A stretch of 64,000 bases of DNA from Albidovulum aestuarii (GTDB lineage: Bacteria > Pseudomonadota > Alphaproteobacteria > Rhodobacterales > Rhodobacteraceae), in assembly GCF_029961185.1 (NCBI RefSeq), contig NZ_JASBQQ010000010.1, positions 62,001 through 126,000 of the forward strand, written 5' to 3'. Shown here piece after piece: positions 16,309 to 25,635 of the stretch. The notes beneath the pieces are model-generated. The model had not been told where the DNA came from. It saw nothing but the letters and a program-made list of their open reading frames with translations, and searched no databases. The position numbers were made by a program, and so were the translations under genes. The stretch's first letter is position 1. Every line of letters starts with the position of its first letter.

Positions 16309-17347
16309 ACCGATTCCGAACCCCTCGGCCCTCCGCCGCTTCGGCCTGCCCACCGGGGCGCTGGCGTTAACGGTCCTCATCGCCTCGGCGCTCGCGCTTC
16401 TGGCGGGCGCCAATCCCTTTGCCACACTCGGCCTGATCCTGAAGGGTGCGGCAGGGTCGAAATTCGCGCTGCTGGAGACCCTGAATCGGGCCACTCCCAT
16501 GATCTTCACCGGGCTGGCGGTGGCCGTCGCCTTCCGCGCCAAGCTCTGGAATATCGGCGCTGAGGCACAGCTTTACGGCGGGGCCATTGTGACGGTTCTG
16601 CTGGGCACCGGGGCGCTGCCCCTGCCCTCCCTCCTCCTGCTTCCGGTCATCGCCCTTGCCGCGATGCTTGCGGGCGCGCTGATCCTCTTGGGACCGGTCC
16701 TGATGAAGACGCGGCTGGGCGTGGACGAGGTCGTCACCACGCTTCTCTTCAACTTCATCATGCTGCTCTTCGTCTCTTACCTTCTGGAAGGGCCGATGAA
16801 GGATCCGATGGGCATGGGCTGGCCGAAATCCCCCGCACTCGACAAGGCCGCGCGCCTGCCGCGCATTGTCGAGGGGCTCAGGCTGCATTGGGGCTTCGCG
16901 CTGGCGATCCTTTCGGCCATCGCGGTCTGGGTGATCCAGACCCGCACGACCTTGGGCTACGAAATCCGCGCCGTTGGCCTCAATGCCGAGGCTGCGCGTT
17001 TTGCGGGCATTCCGGTGGGCCGCGTCATGGTCAAGACGGCGCTTCTTTCCGGCGGCCTCGCCGCCCTTGCCGGGTTTTCCGAGGTTGCGGGGCTGAAGGG
17101 CAACCTGACCTTGGACCTCTCGCCTGGCTTTGGCTACACCGGCATCATCGTCGCGATGCTGGCGCTTCTGAACCCCCTTGGCGTCGTCATCTCCGCAATC
17201 TTCGTCGCGGGCGTCTTTGTCGGCGCGGACAGCATGAGCCGGGCGGCAGGTGTGCCGACCTATATCGCCGACATCCTGATGGCGACGGCGCTTCTGACCA
17301 TGGTTCTGGCGCTGAAACTCACCACGACACGGGTAAGGTGGCGCTGA
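16298..17347 (+). CDS. BMP-type ABC importer permease 1
   Basis: A 349-residue permease with about nine membrane segments, of the YufP/NupP type. Characteristic stretches are LNRATPMIFTGLAVAVAFRAKLWNIGAEAQL (split over one helix and its loop) and LGVDEVVTTLLFNFI. The ATG at 16298 lies inside the 3' end of the ATPase gene, 11 bases overlapping, with AAGGGGGT as ribosome binding site. It pairs with the next gene to form the membrane channel. Confidence 0.92.
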   Translation: MRLEPIPNPSALRRFGLPTGALALTVLIASALALLAGANPFATLGLILKGAAGSKFALLETLNRATPMIFTGLAVAVAFRAKLWNIGAEAQLYGGAIVTVLLGTGALPLPSLLLLPVIALAAMLAGALILLGPVLMKTRLGVDEVVTTLLFNFIMLLFVSYLLEGPMKDPMGMGWPKSPALDKAARLPRIVEGLRLHWGFALAILSAIAVWVIQTRTTLGYEIRAVGLNAEAARFAGIPVGRVMVKTALLSGGLAALAGFSEVAGLKGNLTLDLSPGFGYTGIIVAMLALLNPLGVVISAIFVAGVFVGADSMSRAAGVPTYIADILMATALLTMVLALKLTTTRVRWR

Positions 17348-18291
17348 TGGACATTCTCGACATCCTCCTCTCCGCCACCTTCTGGGCCGCCGTGATCCGC
17401 ATCGCCTCGCCCCTGATCTTCGCGACCCTCGGGGAACTCATCTGCGAACGCGCGGGCGTGCTGAATCTTGGGATCGAGGGCATCATGGTGATCGGCGCTT
17501 TTGCGGGTTGGATGGCGGTATATCTGGGAACCGGCCTCTGGGCCGGGGTCGGGGTTGCCATGCTGGCGGGGATGCTCTTCGGCCTTCTGCACGCGACGCT
17601 GACGGTGCCCTTCGGTCTGTCGCAGCATGTCGTGGGCCTTGGCGTCACATTGCTGGCCACGGCTACGGCCAGTTTCGCCTACCGCCTGTCGCTGCCCGAG
17701 GTCACCTCGCCGCCCAAGATCACGCCCTTCCAGCCATGGGAGATTCCGGTTCTGTCGGACATTCCGCTGATCGGTCCGGCGCTGTTCTCGCAGACCGCGC
17801 TGACCTATCTGGCCTTCATCCTTGTCATGATAGTCTCGCTCATCCTCTACCGCACGCCGCTTGGCCTTGCCCTGCGGGCCGCAGGCGAAAACCCCGCCTC
17901 GGTCGAGGCGCAGGGGCTTTCCGTCACCGCAATCCGCATGGGGGCCGTGATCGTCGGATCGGGTCTCATGGCGATCGGCGGAGCCTTCCTGACCATGTCG
18001 GCCTTTTCCAGCTTCTTCTTCGAGATGGTCAACGGCCGTGGCTGGATCTGCATCGCGCTGGTGGTCTTCGGCGCGTGGAAACCGAGCAAGGCGCTTCTGG
18101 GTGCGCTCCTCTTTGCCGGGTTCGACGCGCTTCAGGTCCGGCTGCAACAGACGCCGATGGGGGCGGTCGTGCCCTATCAGGTCTTCCTGATGGTGCCCTA
18201 TGTGCTCTCCATTCTCGCGCTGATCCTGATGTCGCGACGGGCCGAAGTTCCGGCAGCGCTGATGGTTCCGTTCAACAAGGGGGAGCGGTGA
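17347..18291 (+). CDS. BMP-type ABC importer permease 2
   Basis: A 314-residue permease of the YufQ/NupQ type. It has the diagnostic LGELICERAGVLNLGIEG near the N-terminus, the loop QHVVGLGVTLLATA and the coupling segment ALRAAGENPASVEAQG. Start overlaps the previous stop (TGATG), and its own stop overlaps the next start the same way. The C-terminus (RRAEVPAALMVPFNKGER) is typical. An open frame begins upstream within permease 1 but is not homologous. Confidence 0.92.
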   Translation: MDILDILLSATFWAAVIRIASPLIFATLGELICERAGVLNLGIEGIMVIGAFAGWMAVYLGTGLWAGVGVAMLAGMLFGLLHATLTVPFGLSQHVVGLGVTLLATATASFAYRLSLPEVTSPPKITPFQPWEIPVLSDIPLIGPALFSQTALTYLAFILVMIVSLILYRTPLGLALRAAGENPASVEAQGLSVTAIRMGAVIVGSGLMAIGGAFLTMSAFSSFFFEMVNGRGWICIALVVFGAWKPSKALLGALLFAGFDALQVRLQQTPMGAVVPYQVFLMVPYVLSILALILMSRRAEVPAALMVPFNKGER

Positions 18292-19571
18292 TGTTCGACC
18301 TTCTGATCAAGGGTGGCACGCTGCCGGATGGCACGGTGTCCGATATCGCCATTGCGGGCGACCGGATCGCCGCGACCGGACGCGTCGAAGGCGACGCAAG
18401 CGAGGTGATCGACGCGACCGGCGACCTCGTCTCTCCCCCCTTCGTCGATCCGCATTTTCACATGGACGCGACGCTGAGCTACGGCCTGCCACGCGTGAAC
18501 GCCTCCGGCACGTTGCTGGAAGGCATCTCGCTCTGGGGCGAGTTGCGCGAGATTGCGACGGTGGATGAGATGATCGCCCGCGCGCTGACCTATTGCGACT
18601 GGGCGGCCTCGATGGGGCTTCTGGCGATCCGCACCCATGTTGATACGACGCCGGACCACCTTCGCGGGGTCGAGGCGATGCTGGAGGTGAAGCGCCGCGT
18701 CGCGGGCTATATCGACCTGCAACTCGTGGCCTTTCCGCAGGACGGGCTTTACCGGACCGCCACCGGCCGCGCGAATGTCCTCCGCGCCCTCGACATGGGC
18801 GTGGATGTCGTCGGCGGCATACCGCATTTCGAACGCACCATGGAGGAGGGCGCAGAATCCTTGCGCGACCTCTGCCGCGTCGCCGCCGAACGGGCGCTGA
18901 GGATCGACATCCATTGCGACGAGACCGACGACCCGATGAGCCGTCATGTGGAGACATTGGCCCGCGAAGTCACGCGCCATGGCTTGGGTAGCAGGGCGGC
19001 GGGCAGCCACCTGACCTCGATGCATTCGATGGACAATTATTATGTCTCCAAACTGCTGCCGCTGATCGCCGAAAGCGGCATGACCGCGATCCCCAACCCC
19101 CTGATCAACATCACCCTGCAGGGCCGCCACGACACCTATCCGAAGCGCCGTGGCCTGACGCGGGTGAAAGAGATGCAGGCCCATGGCATCACTGTCGGCT
19201 GGGGGCAGGACTGCGTTCTGGACCCGTGGTATTCGCTGGGCACCGCCGACATGCTGGACGTGGCCTTCATGGGCCTGCATGTCGCCCAGATGACCCATCC
19301 CGAGGAAATGGCCCGCTGTTTCCGCATGGTGACGGAGGACAATGCCCGGATCATGGGGCTGGAGGGTTATGGCCTGAAGAATGGCGATTTTGCGTCGCTT
19401 GTGATCCTCGATGCGGGCAACCCGACCGAGGCGCTGCGGCTCAGGGCCGAACGGCTTGCCGTTGTGTCAAAGGGCAAGGTCATCGCCCGGCACAACCGCA
19501 ACGATACCTGCCTGTCGCTGGCGGGGCGGCCAGAGTCTGTGCGGCGGCGGCATGAGGGGCCGGAACGGTAG
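18291..19571 (+). CDS. codA: Cytosine-deaminase-like amidohydrolase (CodA family)
   Basis: A 426-residue amidohydrolase that closely follows E. coli cytosine deaminase: PHFHMDATLSYG (metal-binding HxH), IHCDETDD (metal/substrate His and Glu), SHLTSMHS, NPLINITLQGRHDTYPKRRG and WGQDCVLDPWYSLGTADML. In E. coli the last motif reads GHDDV; here it is GQDCV, so the metal-binding Asp is kept but its neighbours differ, which probably changes specificity. It is the last gene of the BMP importer operon (TGATG overlap) and is the likely first intracellular step for the imported base. Alternatives are isocytosine or other cyclic-amidine deaminases. Confidence 0.82.
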   Translation: MFDLLIKGGTLPDGTVSDIAIAGDRIAATGRVEGDASEVIDATGDLVSPPFVDPHFHMDATLSYGLPRVNASGTLLEGISLWGELREIATVDEMIARALTYCDWAASMGLLAIRTHVDTTPDHLRGVEAMLEVKRRVAGYIDLQLVAFPQDGLYRTATGRANVLRALDMGVDVVGGIPHFERTMEEGAESLRDLCRVAAERALRIDIHCDETDDPMSRHVETLAREVTRHGLGSRAAGSHLTSMHSMDNYYVSKLLPLIAESGMTAIPNPLINITLQGRHDTYPKRRGLTRVKEMQAHGITVGWGQDCVLDPWYSLGTADMLDVAFMGLHVAQMTHPEEMARCFRMVTEDNARIMGLEGYGLKNGDFASLVILDAGNPTEALRLRAERLAVVSKGKVIARHNRNDTCLSLAGRPESVRRRHEGPER

Positions 19572-19586
19572 ACGGGCGCCGGAGGC

Positions 19587-19925
19587 TTACTCTGCTCCCT
19601 CCTCGCGGCAGAGAAGTTTGGTAAAGACGCCGGTGCAGATCGTGCGCTTTCCGAACCCCTCGGCGCGGATACGGGTGTAAAGCACCCGGTCTTCAACCGA
19701 AACATCCAGCCCGTCGCGCACCATCGAAAAGCAATCGGACGGGCTGAGCTTGCACGCGACAAGGGCGATGGCGGCGATCGGGTCACCCTGCTGACCGATA
19801 TCCTCGGTCGCGATCCGGTGCTGAAGCTCTGCCCGCAGCATGTCGTCAAAGGCGGCTTCACCGGGTTTCGTCAGCCACGCCGCACCCGCCGCGAGGACGA
19901 TCAGCAGAACCACCCATTTGAACAT
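19587..19925 (-). CDS. Hypothetical secreted or membrane-anchored protein, 112 aa
   Basis: A small protein with one N-terminal hydrophobic segment (FKWVVLLIVLAAGAAWL), which could be an uncleaved anchor or a signal peptide. The rest is soluble and contains three cysteines (VACKLSPSDCFSM and the C-terminal TICTGVF / LLCREE), suggesting periplasmic disulfides. It resembles small DUF4359-like proteins (start followed by TKPGEAAFDDML) but the match is from memory. It is convergent with the codA-like gene and is the downstream neighbour of cpdB on the same strand, 84 bases away. Confidence 0.68.
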   Translation of the reverse strand: MFKWVVLLIVLAAGAAWLTKPGEAAFDDMLRAELQHRIATEDIGQQGDPIAAIALVACKLSPSDCFSMVRDGLDVSVEDRVLYTRIRAEGFGKRTICTGVFTKLLCREEGAE

Positions 19926-20009
19926 ACGACACCTCCACCGACAGATTGCCGATGGTTATGCCTGCGGGGCCGATCACTGTCGAGCCCCGCCAGAAGCCGC
20001 TAACGCAGG

Positions 20010-21989
20010 TCAGAGCGCGATGCGGAACCGTGCAAAGCCGTCCGGCCCGTCACCCGCCGGTTCTATCTTCACGGCCTTGACGTCACCGATATGATCGGCC
20101 GCCTTTGGTCCGGTGTCGAACAGCACGCTCGTCCCCGGCAGGGCCTTGAAATGCCAGTTTGAATCGGCCGCCGGGTTGATCGTGCCCTGTTCAACGATAT
20201 AGCGCACGATGATGTCGCGGTTGGTGTCTGGCCCCTCGAAGATGGTCGTGTCGCCTTTTGCCCCCGGGAAATCTCCGCCGCCCGAGGCGCGGTAGTTATT
20301 TGTGGCAATGACGAACTCGGCCGCCGGATCGACCGGTTTGCCGTCATACATCAGGTTGACGATGCGGCTGGCATCGGGGTTCAGATTCTCGCCCTTGGGC
20401 CCGTATTTCGAGGGCTGAGAGATGTCGATCTCATAGGTGACACCGTCAATCACATCGAAATTGTAGGACGGGAATTCAGCGTTCAGCAGGACCTGATCAG
20501 CCTCGCCCGACACCACCTGATTGAAGATGCCGGCCGAGCGTTCCAGCCAGTCCTTGAGTTGCGCGCCCGTCACCTTCACCGCGCGGATCGTGTTGGGGTA
20601 AAGGTAGAGGTCGGCCACGTTCTTGATCGCCACGTCGCCGGGTGCCACATCTGTGTAATAGTCCGGGCCTCCGCGCCCGCCAGCCTTGAACGGCGCCGCC
20701 GCCGAGAGGATCGGCAGGCCCTCATGCGCGGTGCCCTTCATCATCTCCTCAATATACCATTTCTGGGCGATGGAGACGATCTGCACCGAAGGGTCATCGG
20801 CCACGAGCGCAAAGTAGGAATGCAGCGGGGCCGAGGTCTTGCCCACCGCACGACGGATATAGCCGAGCGTCTCGTCATGTTCCTTTTGCACCGATGCCAA
20901 TACACCCGGCACGCTTTCGACCAGCGCCGTGACGGACCGGTCCTCATTCCGCTTGGAAATCGGCCGGGCTTCGGTCGTAAAGCTGATCACCCGCCATTCA
21001 TTGCCGTCGCGTTCCAGGAGAAGGTCGATCAAGCCCATATGCGAGCCCCAGAACCCGGCCATCACGGCCGGCTTGCCGGACAGCGTTCCGGACGTAATGT
21101 CGACTTCGGCCATTCCCTCAAACGCTGGTGAGGGAAAGACGAGGTGGTTGTGCCCTGTGAGAAGCGCGTCGATACCGGCAACGCGTGCAAGCGGCACGGA
21201 GGCGTTCTCCATTCCATCGCTGTGTTCAGCGGAACCTATACCAGAATGGCTGAGCGCAATGATGATGTCGCAGCCCTCCTCACGCATCTGCGGCACCCAA
21301 GCCTCGGCGGCACTGACGATGTCACGCGTTTCCACCTTTCCTTCAAGGTGACGGCGATCCCAGGTTATGATCTGCGGCGGCACGAAACCGATCAGGCCGA
21401 CGCGGATCGGGTGCACGGTCCCAGTGCCGTCGGTGACTTCGCGGTCGAGGATGATGTATGGCTTCAGTAGCGTTTCATCTTCGCGCGGTGTCGCACCGAG
21501 CGTCTTCGCGACATTGGCCGAGACTACTGGGAAGTTGGCTCCTGCGAGGGTCTTCGTCAGGAAGTCGAGCCCGTAATTGAATTCGTGGTTGCCAAGCGTC
21601 GATGCATCGAACCCAAGCGTGTTCATCGCTTGGATGATCGGATGCATGTCGCCCTCCTTCATCCCCCGCTCATAAGCGATATAGTCGCCCATCGGATTGC
21701 CCTGCAGGAAGTCGCCGTTGTCGACGAGCATGGAGTTTGTCGCCTCGGCCCGGATCCCCTCGATGATCGCGGCCGTGCGGGCAAGGCCCACGGTGTCGAT
21801 CGCCTTGTCGGAGTAATAGTCGTAGGGGAAGACATGAACGTGGATGTCGGTCGTCTCCATGATCCGCAGATGCGCCTGATTGGCGGCGGCAAAGGCGGAA
21901 TAGGGATGCAGCGCGATCAAAGACACTCCGGCAGTCGTCCCGGCGAGGAAGCCCCGGCGGGATAGGGTCGATGGGTTAGTGGTTGTCAC
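20010..21989 (-). CDS. cpdB: Periplasmic 2',3'-cyclic-nucleotide 2'-phosphodiesterase/3'-nucleotidase
   Basis: A 659-residue bifunctional nucleotidase. A twin-arginine leader ([19 protein letters not shown]) targets it to the periplasm. The N-terminal metallophosphoesterase domain has [16 protein letters not shown], the metal ligands of [28 protein letters not shown] and [10 protein letters not shown]. The C-terminal 5'-nucleotidase domain has [15 protein letters not shown] and [15 protein letters not shown], the substrate-stacking region. It would turn extracellular cyclic and 3'-nucleotides into nucleosides that the upstream-region importers could take up. The start is GTG at 21989 with GGGAGG as ribosome binding site. 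A strong hairpin directly precedes that site. Confidence 0.94.
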   Translation of the reverse strand: MTTTNPSTLSRRGFLAGTTAGVSLIALHPYSAFAAANQAHLRIMETTDIHVHVFPYDYYSDKAIDTVGLARTAAIIEGIRAEATNSMLVDNGDFLQGNPMGDYIAYERGMKEGDMHPIIQAMNTLGFDASTLGNHEFNYGLDFLTKTLAGANFPVVSANVAKTLGATPREDETLLKPYIILDREVTDGTGTVHPIRVGLIGFVPPQIITWDRRHLEGKVETRDIVSAAEAWVPQMREEGCDIIIALSHSGIGSAEHSDGMENASVPLARVAGIDALLTGHNHLVFPSPAFEGMAEVDITSGTLSGKPAVMAGFWGSHMGLIDLLLERDGNEWRVISFTTEARPISKRNEDRSVTALVESVPGVLASVQKEHDETLGYIRRAVGKTSAPLHSYFALVADDPSVQIVSIAQKWYIEEMMKGTAHEGLPILSAAAPFKAGGRGGPDYYTDVAPGDVAIKNVADLYLYPNTIRAVKVTGAQLKDWLERSAGIFNQVVSGEADQVLLNAEFPSYNFDVIDGVTYEIDISQPSKYGPKGENLNPDASRIVNLMYDGKPVDPAAEFVIATNNYRASGGGDFPGAKGDTTIFEGPDTNRDIIVRYIVEQGTINPAADSNWHFKALPGTSVLFDTGPKAADHIGDVKAVKIEPAGDGPDGFARFRIAL

Positions 21990-21998
21990 GGGAACCTC

Positions 21999-22030
21999 CC
22001 TTGGTGTGATGATCAGGGATCACGCCAAGG
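21999..22030 (-). promoter_or_regulatory. 5'-UTR hairpin abutting the cpdB ribosome binding site
   Basis: An inverted repeat of two 12-base arms (21999-22010 and 22019-22030, one G-T wobble) with an 8-base loop. In the cpdB mRNA the 3' arm ends CACCAAGG and the Shine-Dalgarno GGGAGG shares its last bases, about 10 bases from the GTG start. The structure could limit ribosome access or serve as a protein site. Confidence 0.5.
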
Positions 22031-22204
22031 TACCACTACTTTGCTCAGATTCTAACCGGAGATATTCCATTGGGTCACCAAATAAGAGATAAATCAGTAT
22101 TACTTTCTACCAATAGTTGTTCAATGGAGGCAATTGAGGCGCATTGATCCGTTTGCACGCGCCTTTCCGTCATGCCACATCTGATCCTGCATGAGGAGAG
22201 ACGT

Positions 22205-23164
22205 ATGCGCGACGCGGAAACAGTAACTTTCGGTGGATCGGGTCTGGATCGTGCTGCCTGGCTTCGGGGCAATCCCGAGGAACTGGCTATGCGCAGGAGA
22301 GACGGATCCGCATGCGTCCTGCCGATCTGGCGCGGCAAACCTTTGTTCGCGGGGCATTCAGCAGCATGGGTGGCGCCAGGCCATTCGGTTCTAGAAACGG
22401 CTGCAGAAACGCCGGTCTTTCTCGGACTTGACGAGGGGCAGGCGCGTTTCGCCGCCGACATCTCGGCATGGGAGCCCGAGACCGGCGACACACCGCCTGC
22501 GGGTGTCTTCTTCGATCCGACCGAACAACGCCACCCCGCCTTGCCGGATGACCACCGGTTCGCAGAGCTGCGCGGTGTGATGGCGGACCTCACGCCGCGC
22601 GATGCCGAACTGGTGGCGACCGCGAAGGCGATCCTTGGCTGGCACCGCAGCCACCGCTTCTGCTCGGCCTGCGGACAACCGAGCGCGGTTGCCGACGGTG
22701 GATGGCAACGCCGATGCGCGGCCTGCGGGACATTCCATTTCCCGCGCACAGACCCGGTGGTGATCATGCTTATCACGCATGGGAACAAGACGTTGCTCGG
22801 CCGTTCGCCGGGTTGGCCGGAAGGCATGTATTCCTGCCTCGCCGGGTTCGTCGAACCGGGGGAGCCGCTTGAGGCGGCGGTGCGTCGCGAAGTAGCAGAG
22901 GAGACCGGCATCAGGGTCGGCCCAGTCCGCTATCTCGCCAGTCAGCCGTGGCCCTATCCGTCATCGCTGATGATCGGCTGCGCGGGTGAAGCGGTGACGG
23001 AAGAGATCACCATCGACCCGCATGAGATCGAGGATGCGATCTGGGTCAGCAGGGAGGATGTCGCACTGGCACTATCCGGGGAACACCCGACGATCCGGCG
23101 GCCGCGCAACGGTGCCATCGCGGGTTTTCTGCTTGCCAACTGGGTTGCGGACCGGCTGGATTGA
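22205..23164 (+). CDS. nudC: NADH pyrophosphatase (Nudix hydrolase)
   Basis: A 319-residue NudC that cleaves NADH to NMNH and AMP and removes NAD caps from RNA 5' ends. It has the N-terminal substrate domain, a zinc ribbon (CSACGQ ... RCAACGTFHFPR), the Nudix box beginning GFVEPGEPLEAAVRREV and the NudC-specific SQPWPYPSSLM array. The ATG at 22205 has an ideal GAGGAGAG ribosome binding site; an in-frame ATG at 22172 lacks one. The gene is divergent from cpdB across an AT-rich 215-base gap. It continues into the SRPBCC gene after 38 bases. Confidence 0.93.
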   Translation: MRDAETVTFGGSGLDRAAWLRGNPEELAMRRRDGSACVLPIWRGKPLFAGHSAAWVAPGHSVLETAAETPVFLGLDEGQARFAADISAWEPETGDTPPAGVFFDPTEQRHPALPDDHRFAELRGVMADLTPRDAELVATAKAILGWHRSHRFCSACGQPSAVADGGWQRRCAACGTFHFPRTDPVVIMLITHGNKTLLGRSPGWPEGMYSCLAGFVEPGEPLEAAVRREVAEETGIRVGPVRYLASQPWPYPSSLMIGCAGEAVTEEITIDPHEIEDAIWVSREDVALALSGEHPTIRRPRNGAIAGFLLANWVADRLD

Positions 23165-23202
23165 CGCCAATAGTCGGCGCGGGAAATGGGGAGAGTTGAG
23201 AC

Positions 23203-23676
23203 GTGAAGTTTTCCACCAAGGAAGACGTCGAGGTGCCCGCGGAAAAGGTCTTTGATTTCTTATCCGATTTCACAGCGTTCGAACGGGCGGCGGTGCGGCG
23301 TGGTGCCGAAGTCACGCGGGTGGACCGGATTGCCGAGGTCGGACCGGGCCTGACCTGGAGCGTCCGCTTTCCCATGCGCGGAAAGATGCGGCGGCTCCTG
23401 TGCGAGCTTGACCGTTTTGACCGGCCAGCGGCCCTGAATGTCAACGCCGAAAGCACTGGTTTCAACATGGTGCTATCTGTCGGGCTGGTCGCCCTGTCTC
23501 CCAAGCGGACCCGTTTGACCGTGGATGCTGAAATTAAGCCGCGTACCCTGGCGGCGCGACTGATGCTGCAATCTGTGCGGCTGAACAAGGCGGGCTTTAG
23601 CCGCCGGTTCGAAGCGCGCGTGCAGAAATTTGCCGCTGACGTCGAGCTCAGGCATCTGGGGCACGGGGTATCCTGA
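23203..23676 (+). CDS. SRPBCC (START-like) family protein
   Basis: A 157-residue single-domain protein of the polyketide-cyclase/START-like fold: MKFSTKEDVEVPAEKVFDFLSDF at the N-terminus is the standard opening of the family, split over the first strand and helix, and it ends with a long amphipathic helix. No catalytic residues can be named; these domains bind small hydrophobic ligands or act as chaperones. It starts with GTG after GGGGAGAG. It follows nudC closely, but no functional link is apparent. Confidence 0.75.
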   Translation: MKFSTKEDVEVPAEKVFDFLSDFTAFERAAVRRGAEVTRVDRIAEVGPGLTWSVRFPMRGKMRRLLCELDRFDRPAALNVNAESTGFNMVLSVGLVALSPKRTRLTVDAEIKPRTLAARLMLQSVRLNKAGFSRRFEARVQKFAADVELRHLGHGVS

Positions 23677-23831
23677 AAAGCGAGCCCTTTGCGCGGAGGG
23701 ATAGCCTGCATGATTGCCAAAGCGCGCCCTATCAGGGCCACATTCATGGTCAAAATCGCAGCAATACGTTCGAGATTTACGGTATTGTAAGAAAACCCCG
23801 CACAATACAGGCGGGACAGAAGGAGAGGATG

Positions 23832-24428
23832 ATGGATCGTCGTTCACTCATGACCGGGGCCCTTGCGGCGGCAGCTTTTGGTGGAAGGGCCGCACCTGTC
23901 GCGGCGCTGACCAGGGCCGAGATCGTCCTGCCACCCGCACCGATCGCCGGGCTGAAGATTGCGCCCGAACTTTACCCGACCGTGGTGCGCGTGAAACGCA
24001 GCTTCGAACCCGGTTCGATCCACGTGATATCGTCCCAGCATTTCCTCTACTACATTGTCCAGCCACGCACCGCGATCCGCTATGGTGTGGCTGTCGGCAA
24101 GGCAGAGCTTGTCTATCGTGGTGAGGCGGTGGTCGGACGCAAGGTCGAATGGCCAAGCTGGAAGCCCACGCCAGAAATGATCGAACGCAATCCGGCGGCC
24201 TATGAGAAATATGCCGACGGTATGCCCGGCGGGCCGAAGAATCCGCTCGGCGCGCGGGCGCTCTACCTTTACCATGACGACATCGACACGGCGATCCGCA
24301 TCCATGGCACGACCGAACCGAACTCCATCGGGCGTTCCGTCTCGAACGGCTGCCTGAGGATGGTCAATGATCATGTGATCGACCTTTACAACCGCGTGGA
24401 ACTCGGCGCACCGGTCACGGTCTACTGA
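23832..24428 (+). CDS. L,D-transpeptidase (YkuD domain) with signal peptide
   Basis: A 198-residue periplasmic enzyme that crosslinks peptidoglycan 3-3 or attaches proteins to it. A twin-arginine-like signal (MDRRSLMTGALAAAAFGG) precedes a YkuD domain with catalytic motif HGT (His158) and SxGxSNGCxRM-type SVSNGCLRM (Cys174). A PSWKPTPEMIERNP segment and GGPKNPLGARALYL are typical. Two adjacent ATG codons (23829, 23832) are possible; the second has better spacing from AAGGAG. Confidence 0.93.
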   Translation: MDRRSLMTGALAAAAFGGRAAPVAALTRAEIVLPPAPIAGLKIAPELYPTVVRVKRSFEPGSIHVISSQHFLYYIVQPRTAIRYGVAVGKAELVYRGEAVVGRKVEWPSWKPTPEMIERNPAAYEKYADGMPGGPKNPLGARALYLYHDDIDTAIRIHGTTEPNSIGRSVSNGCLRMVNDHVIDLYNRVELGAPVTVY

Positions 24429-24465
24429 CCCTTTCGGAGCACAGCACAGGGCGCTATGAGGGGCC

Positions 24466-25530
24466 ATGGCCCTGACCCTGACCTCCCTTCAGCAAATCGC
24501 TGCGTTCACCTTTGACGCGGTGATCGACGTGCGCGCGCCGTCCGAATTCGCGGAGGATCATCTGCCGGGCGCGATTAACCTGCCGGTGCTGGACGATGCG
24601 GAACGGGCTCATGTGGGCACGGTCTACAAGCAGCAATCGCCCTTCCTCGCCCGCAAGATCGGCGCGGCACTGGTGGCGCGCAATGCCGCCAAGCATCTGG
24701 AAGGACCGCTGGCCGATCTGCCGGGGGGCTGGCGACCGCTGGTCTATTGCTGGCGGGGCGGGCAAAGGTCGGGGTCCTTCGCGTCGATCCTGTCGCAGGT
24801 GGGCTGGCGGGTGGAACTGGTTGAAGGGGGCTACAAAAGCTGGCGGCGGCTCGTGGTGGCGGAACTGCAGGATCAGCCGGTCCGGTCGCCGCTCGTGGTG
24901 CTGGACGGCAATACCGGCTCGGCCAAGACGGAACTGCTCGGGCTGCTTGGCGATCATGGGGTCCAGACCATCGACCTGGAAGCGCTCGCCAATCATCGCG
25001 GCTCGCTCTTCGGCGATATGCCGGGTGGCCAGCCCGCGCAGAAGGGGTTTGAGGGGCAGCTTGCCGTGGCGCTTGCGACCCTCGATCCGGCGCGGCCGGT
25101 GGTGGTGGAAGCGGAAAGTTCGCGGGTTGGCAATATCGTCTTGCCGAAGCAGCTTTGGGCCGCGATGTGCGCCGCGCCCCGGATCCGCGTCGCGGCCCCG
25201 CTGGAGGCGCGCGCCGACTACCTCGCCCGCGCCTATGCCGATGTGACCGGGGACCGGGACCGGCTGAAAGCGGTCGTTGCGCGGCTGAAGCCGCTGCATC
25301 CGGCTGAGCGGATCGAGGCATGGCTTGCCCTTGCCGAGAGGGATGATTTTGTCGGACTGGCGCGGGACCTGATGGCGGCCCATTACGACCCGCGCTATGA
25401 AAAGCACCGCGCCCGGTTCGCGCCGGAGCGCGAGGCGGTGATCGAGACCGCCGACCTCGCGGCAGCAACGCTCGACCCGGTTGCCGCCCGTATCGCGGAC
25501 GCGGTGCGCGCGCTCACCACGGCCCGCTGA
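24466..25530 (+). CDS. mnmH: tRNA 2-selenouridine synthase
   Basis: A 354-residue MnmH/SelU. The N-terminal rhodanese domain has VRAPSEFAEDHLPGAINLP and the catalytic Cys95 in YCWRGGQRSGS. The C-terminal P-loop domain has GNTGSAKTELL (148-158) for binding geranyl- or seleno-modified tRNA. It replaces sulfur by selenium in the wobble 2-thiouridine of Lys, Glu and Gln tRNAs, using selenophosphate from SelD, encoded convergently 105 bases away. Start ATG has TGAGGGG upstream. The gap downstream carries an intergenic repeat with a hairpin. Confidence 0.95.
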   Translation: MALTLTSLQQIAAFTFDAVIDVRAPSEFAEDHLPGAINLPVLDDAERAHVGTVYKQQSPFLARKIGAALVARNAAKHLEGPLADLPGGWRPLVYCWRGGQRSGSFASILSQVGWRVELVEGGYKSWRRLVVAELQDQPVRSPLVVLDGNTGSAKTELLGLLGDHGVQTIDLEALANHRGSLFGDMPGGQPAQKGFEGQLAVALATLDPARPVVVEAESSRVGNIVLPKQLWAAMCAAPRIRVAAPLEARADYLARAYADVTGDRDRLKAVVARLKPLHPAERIEAWLALAERDDFVGLARDLMAAHYDPRYEKHRARFAPEREAVIETADLAAATLDPVAARIADAVRALTTAR

Positions 25531-25533
25531 CCA

Positions 25534-25622
25534 GCGCCGTCTCGGGGGGCATCGAGCCCCCCTCACCGGGCGTCGCGTTCCGCGCCGCAGCCTCCGGCGT
25601 GAGTATTTTCGCAAAGAAGAAG
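25534..25622. repeat. Intergenic repeat, copy A (terminator-like hairpin)
   Basis: Between the convergent mnmH and selD genes lies an 89-base element starting GCGCCGTCTC. It has a perfect 7-bp hairpin GGGGGGC-atcga-GCCCCCC (25544-25562) and ends GCCTCCGGCGTGAGTATTTT. A second copy lies at 36128-36220, also between convergent genes. It probably serves as a bidirectional transcription terminator. Confidence 0.75.
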
Positions 25623-25635
25623 GTGGTGGGCGTGT

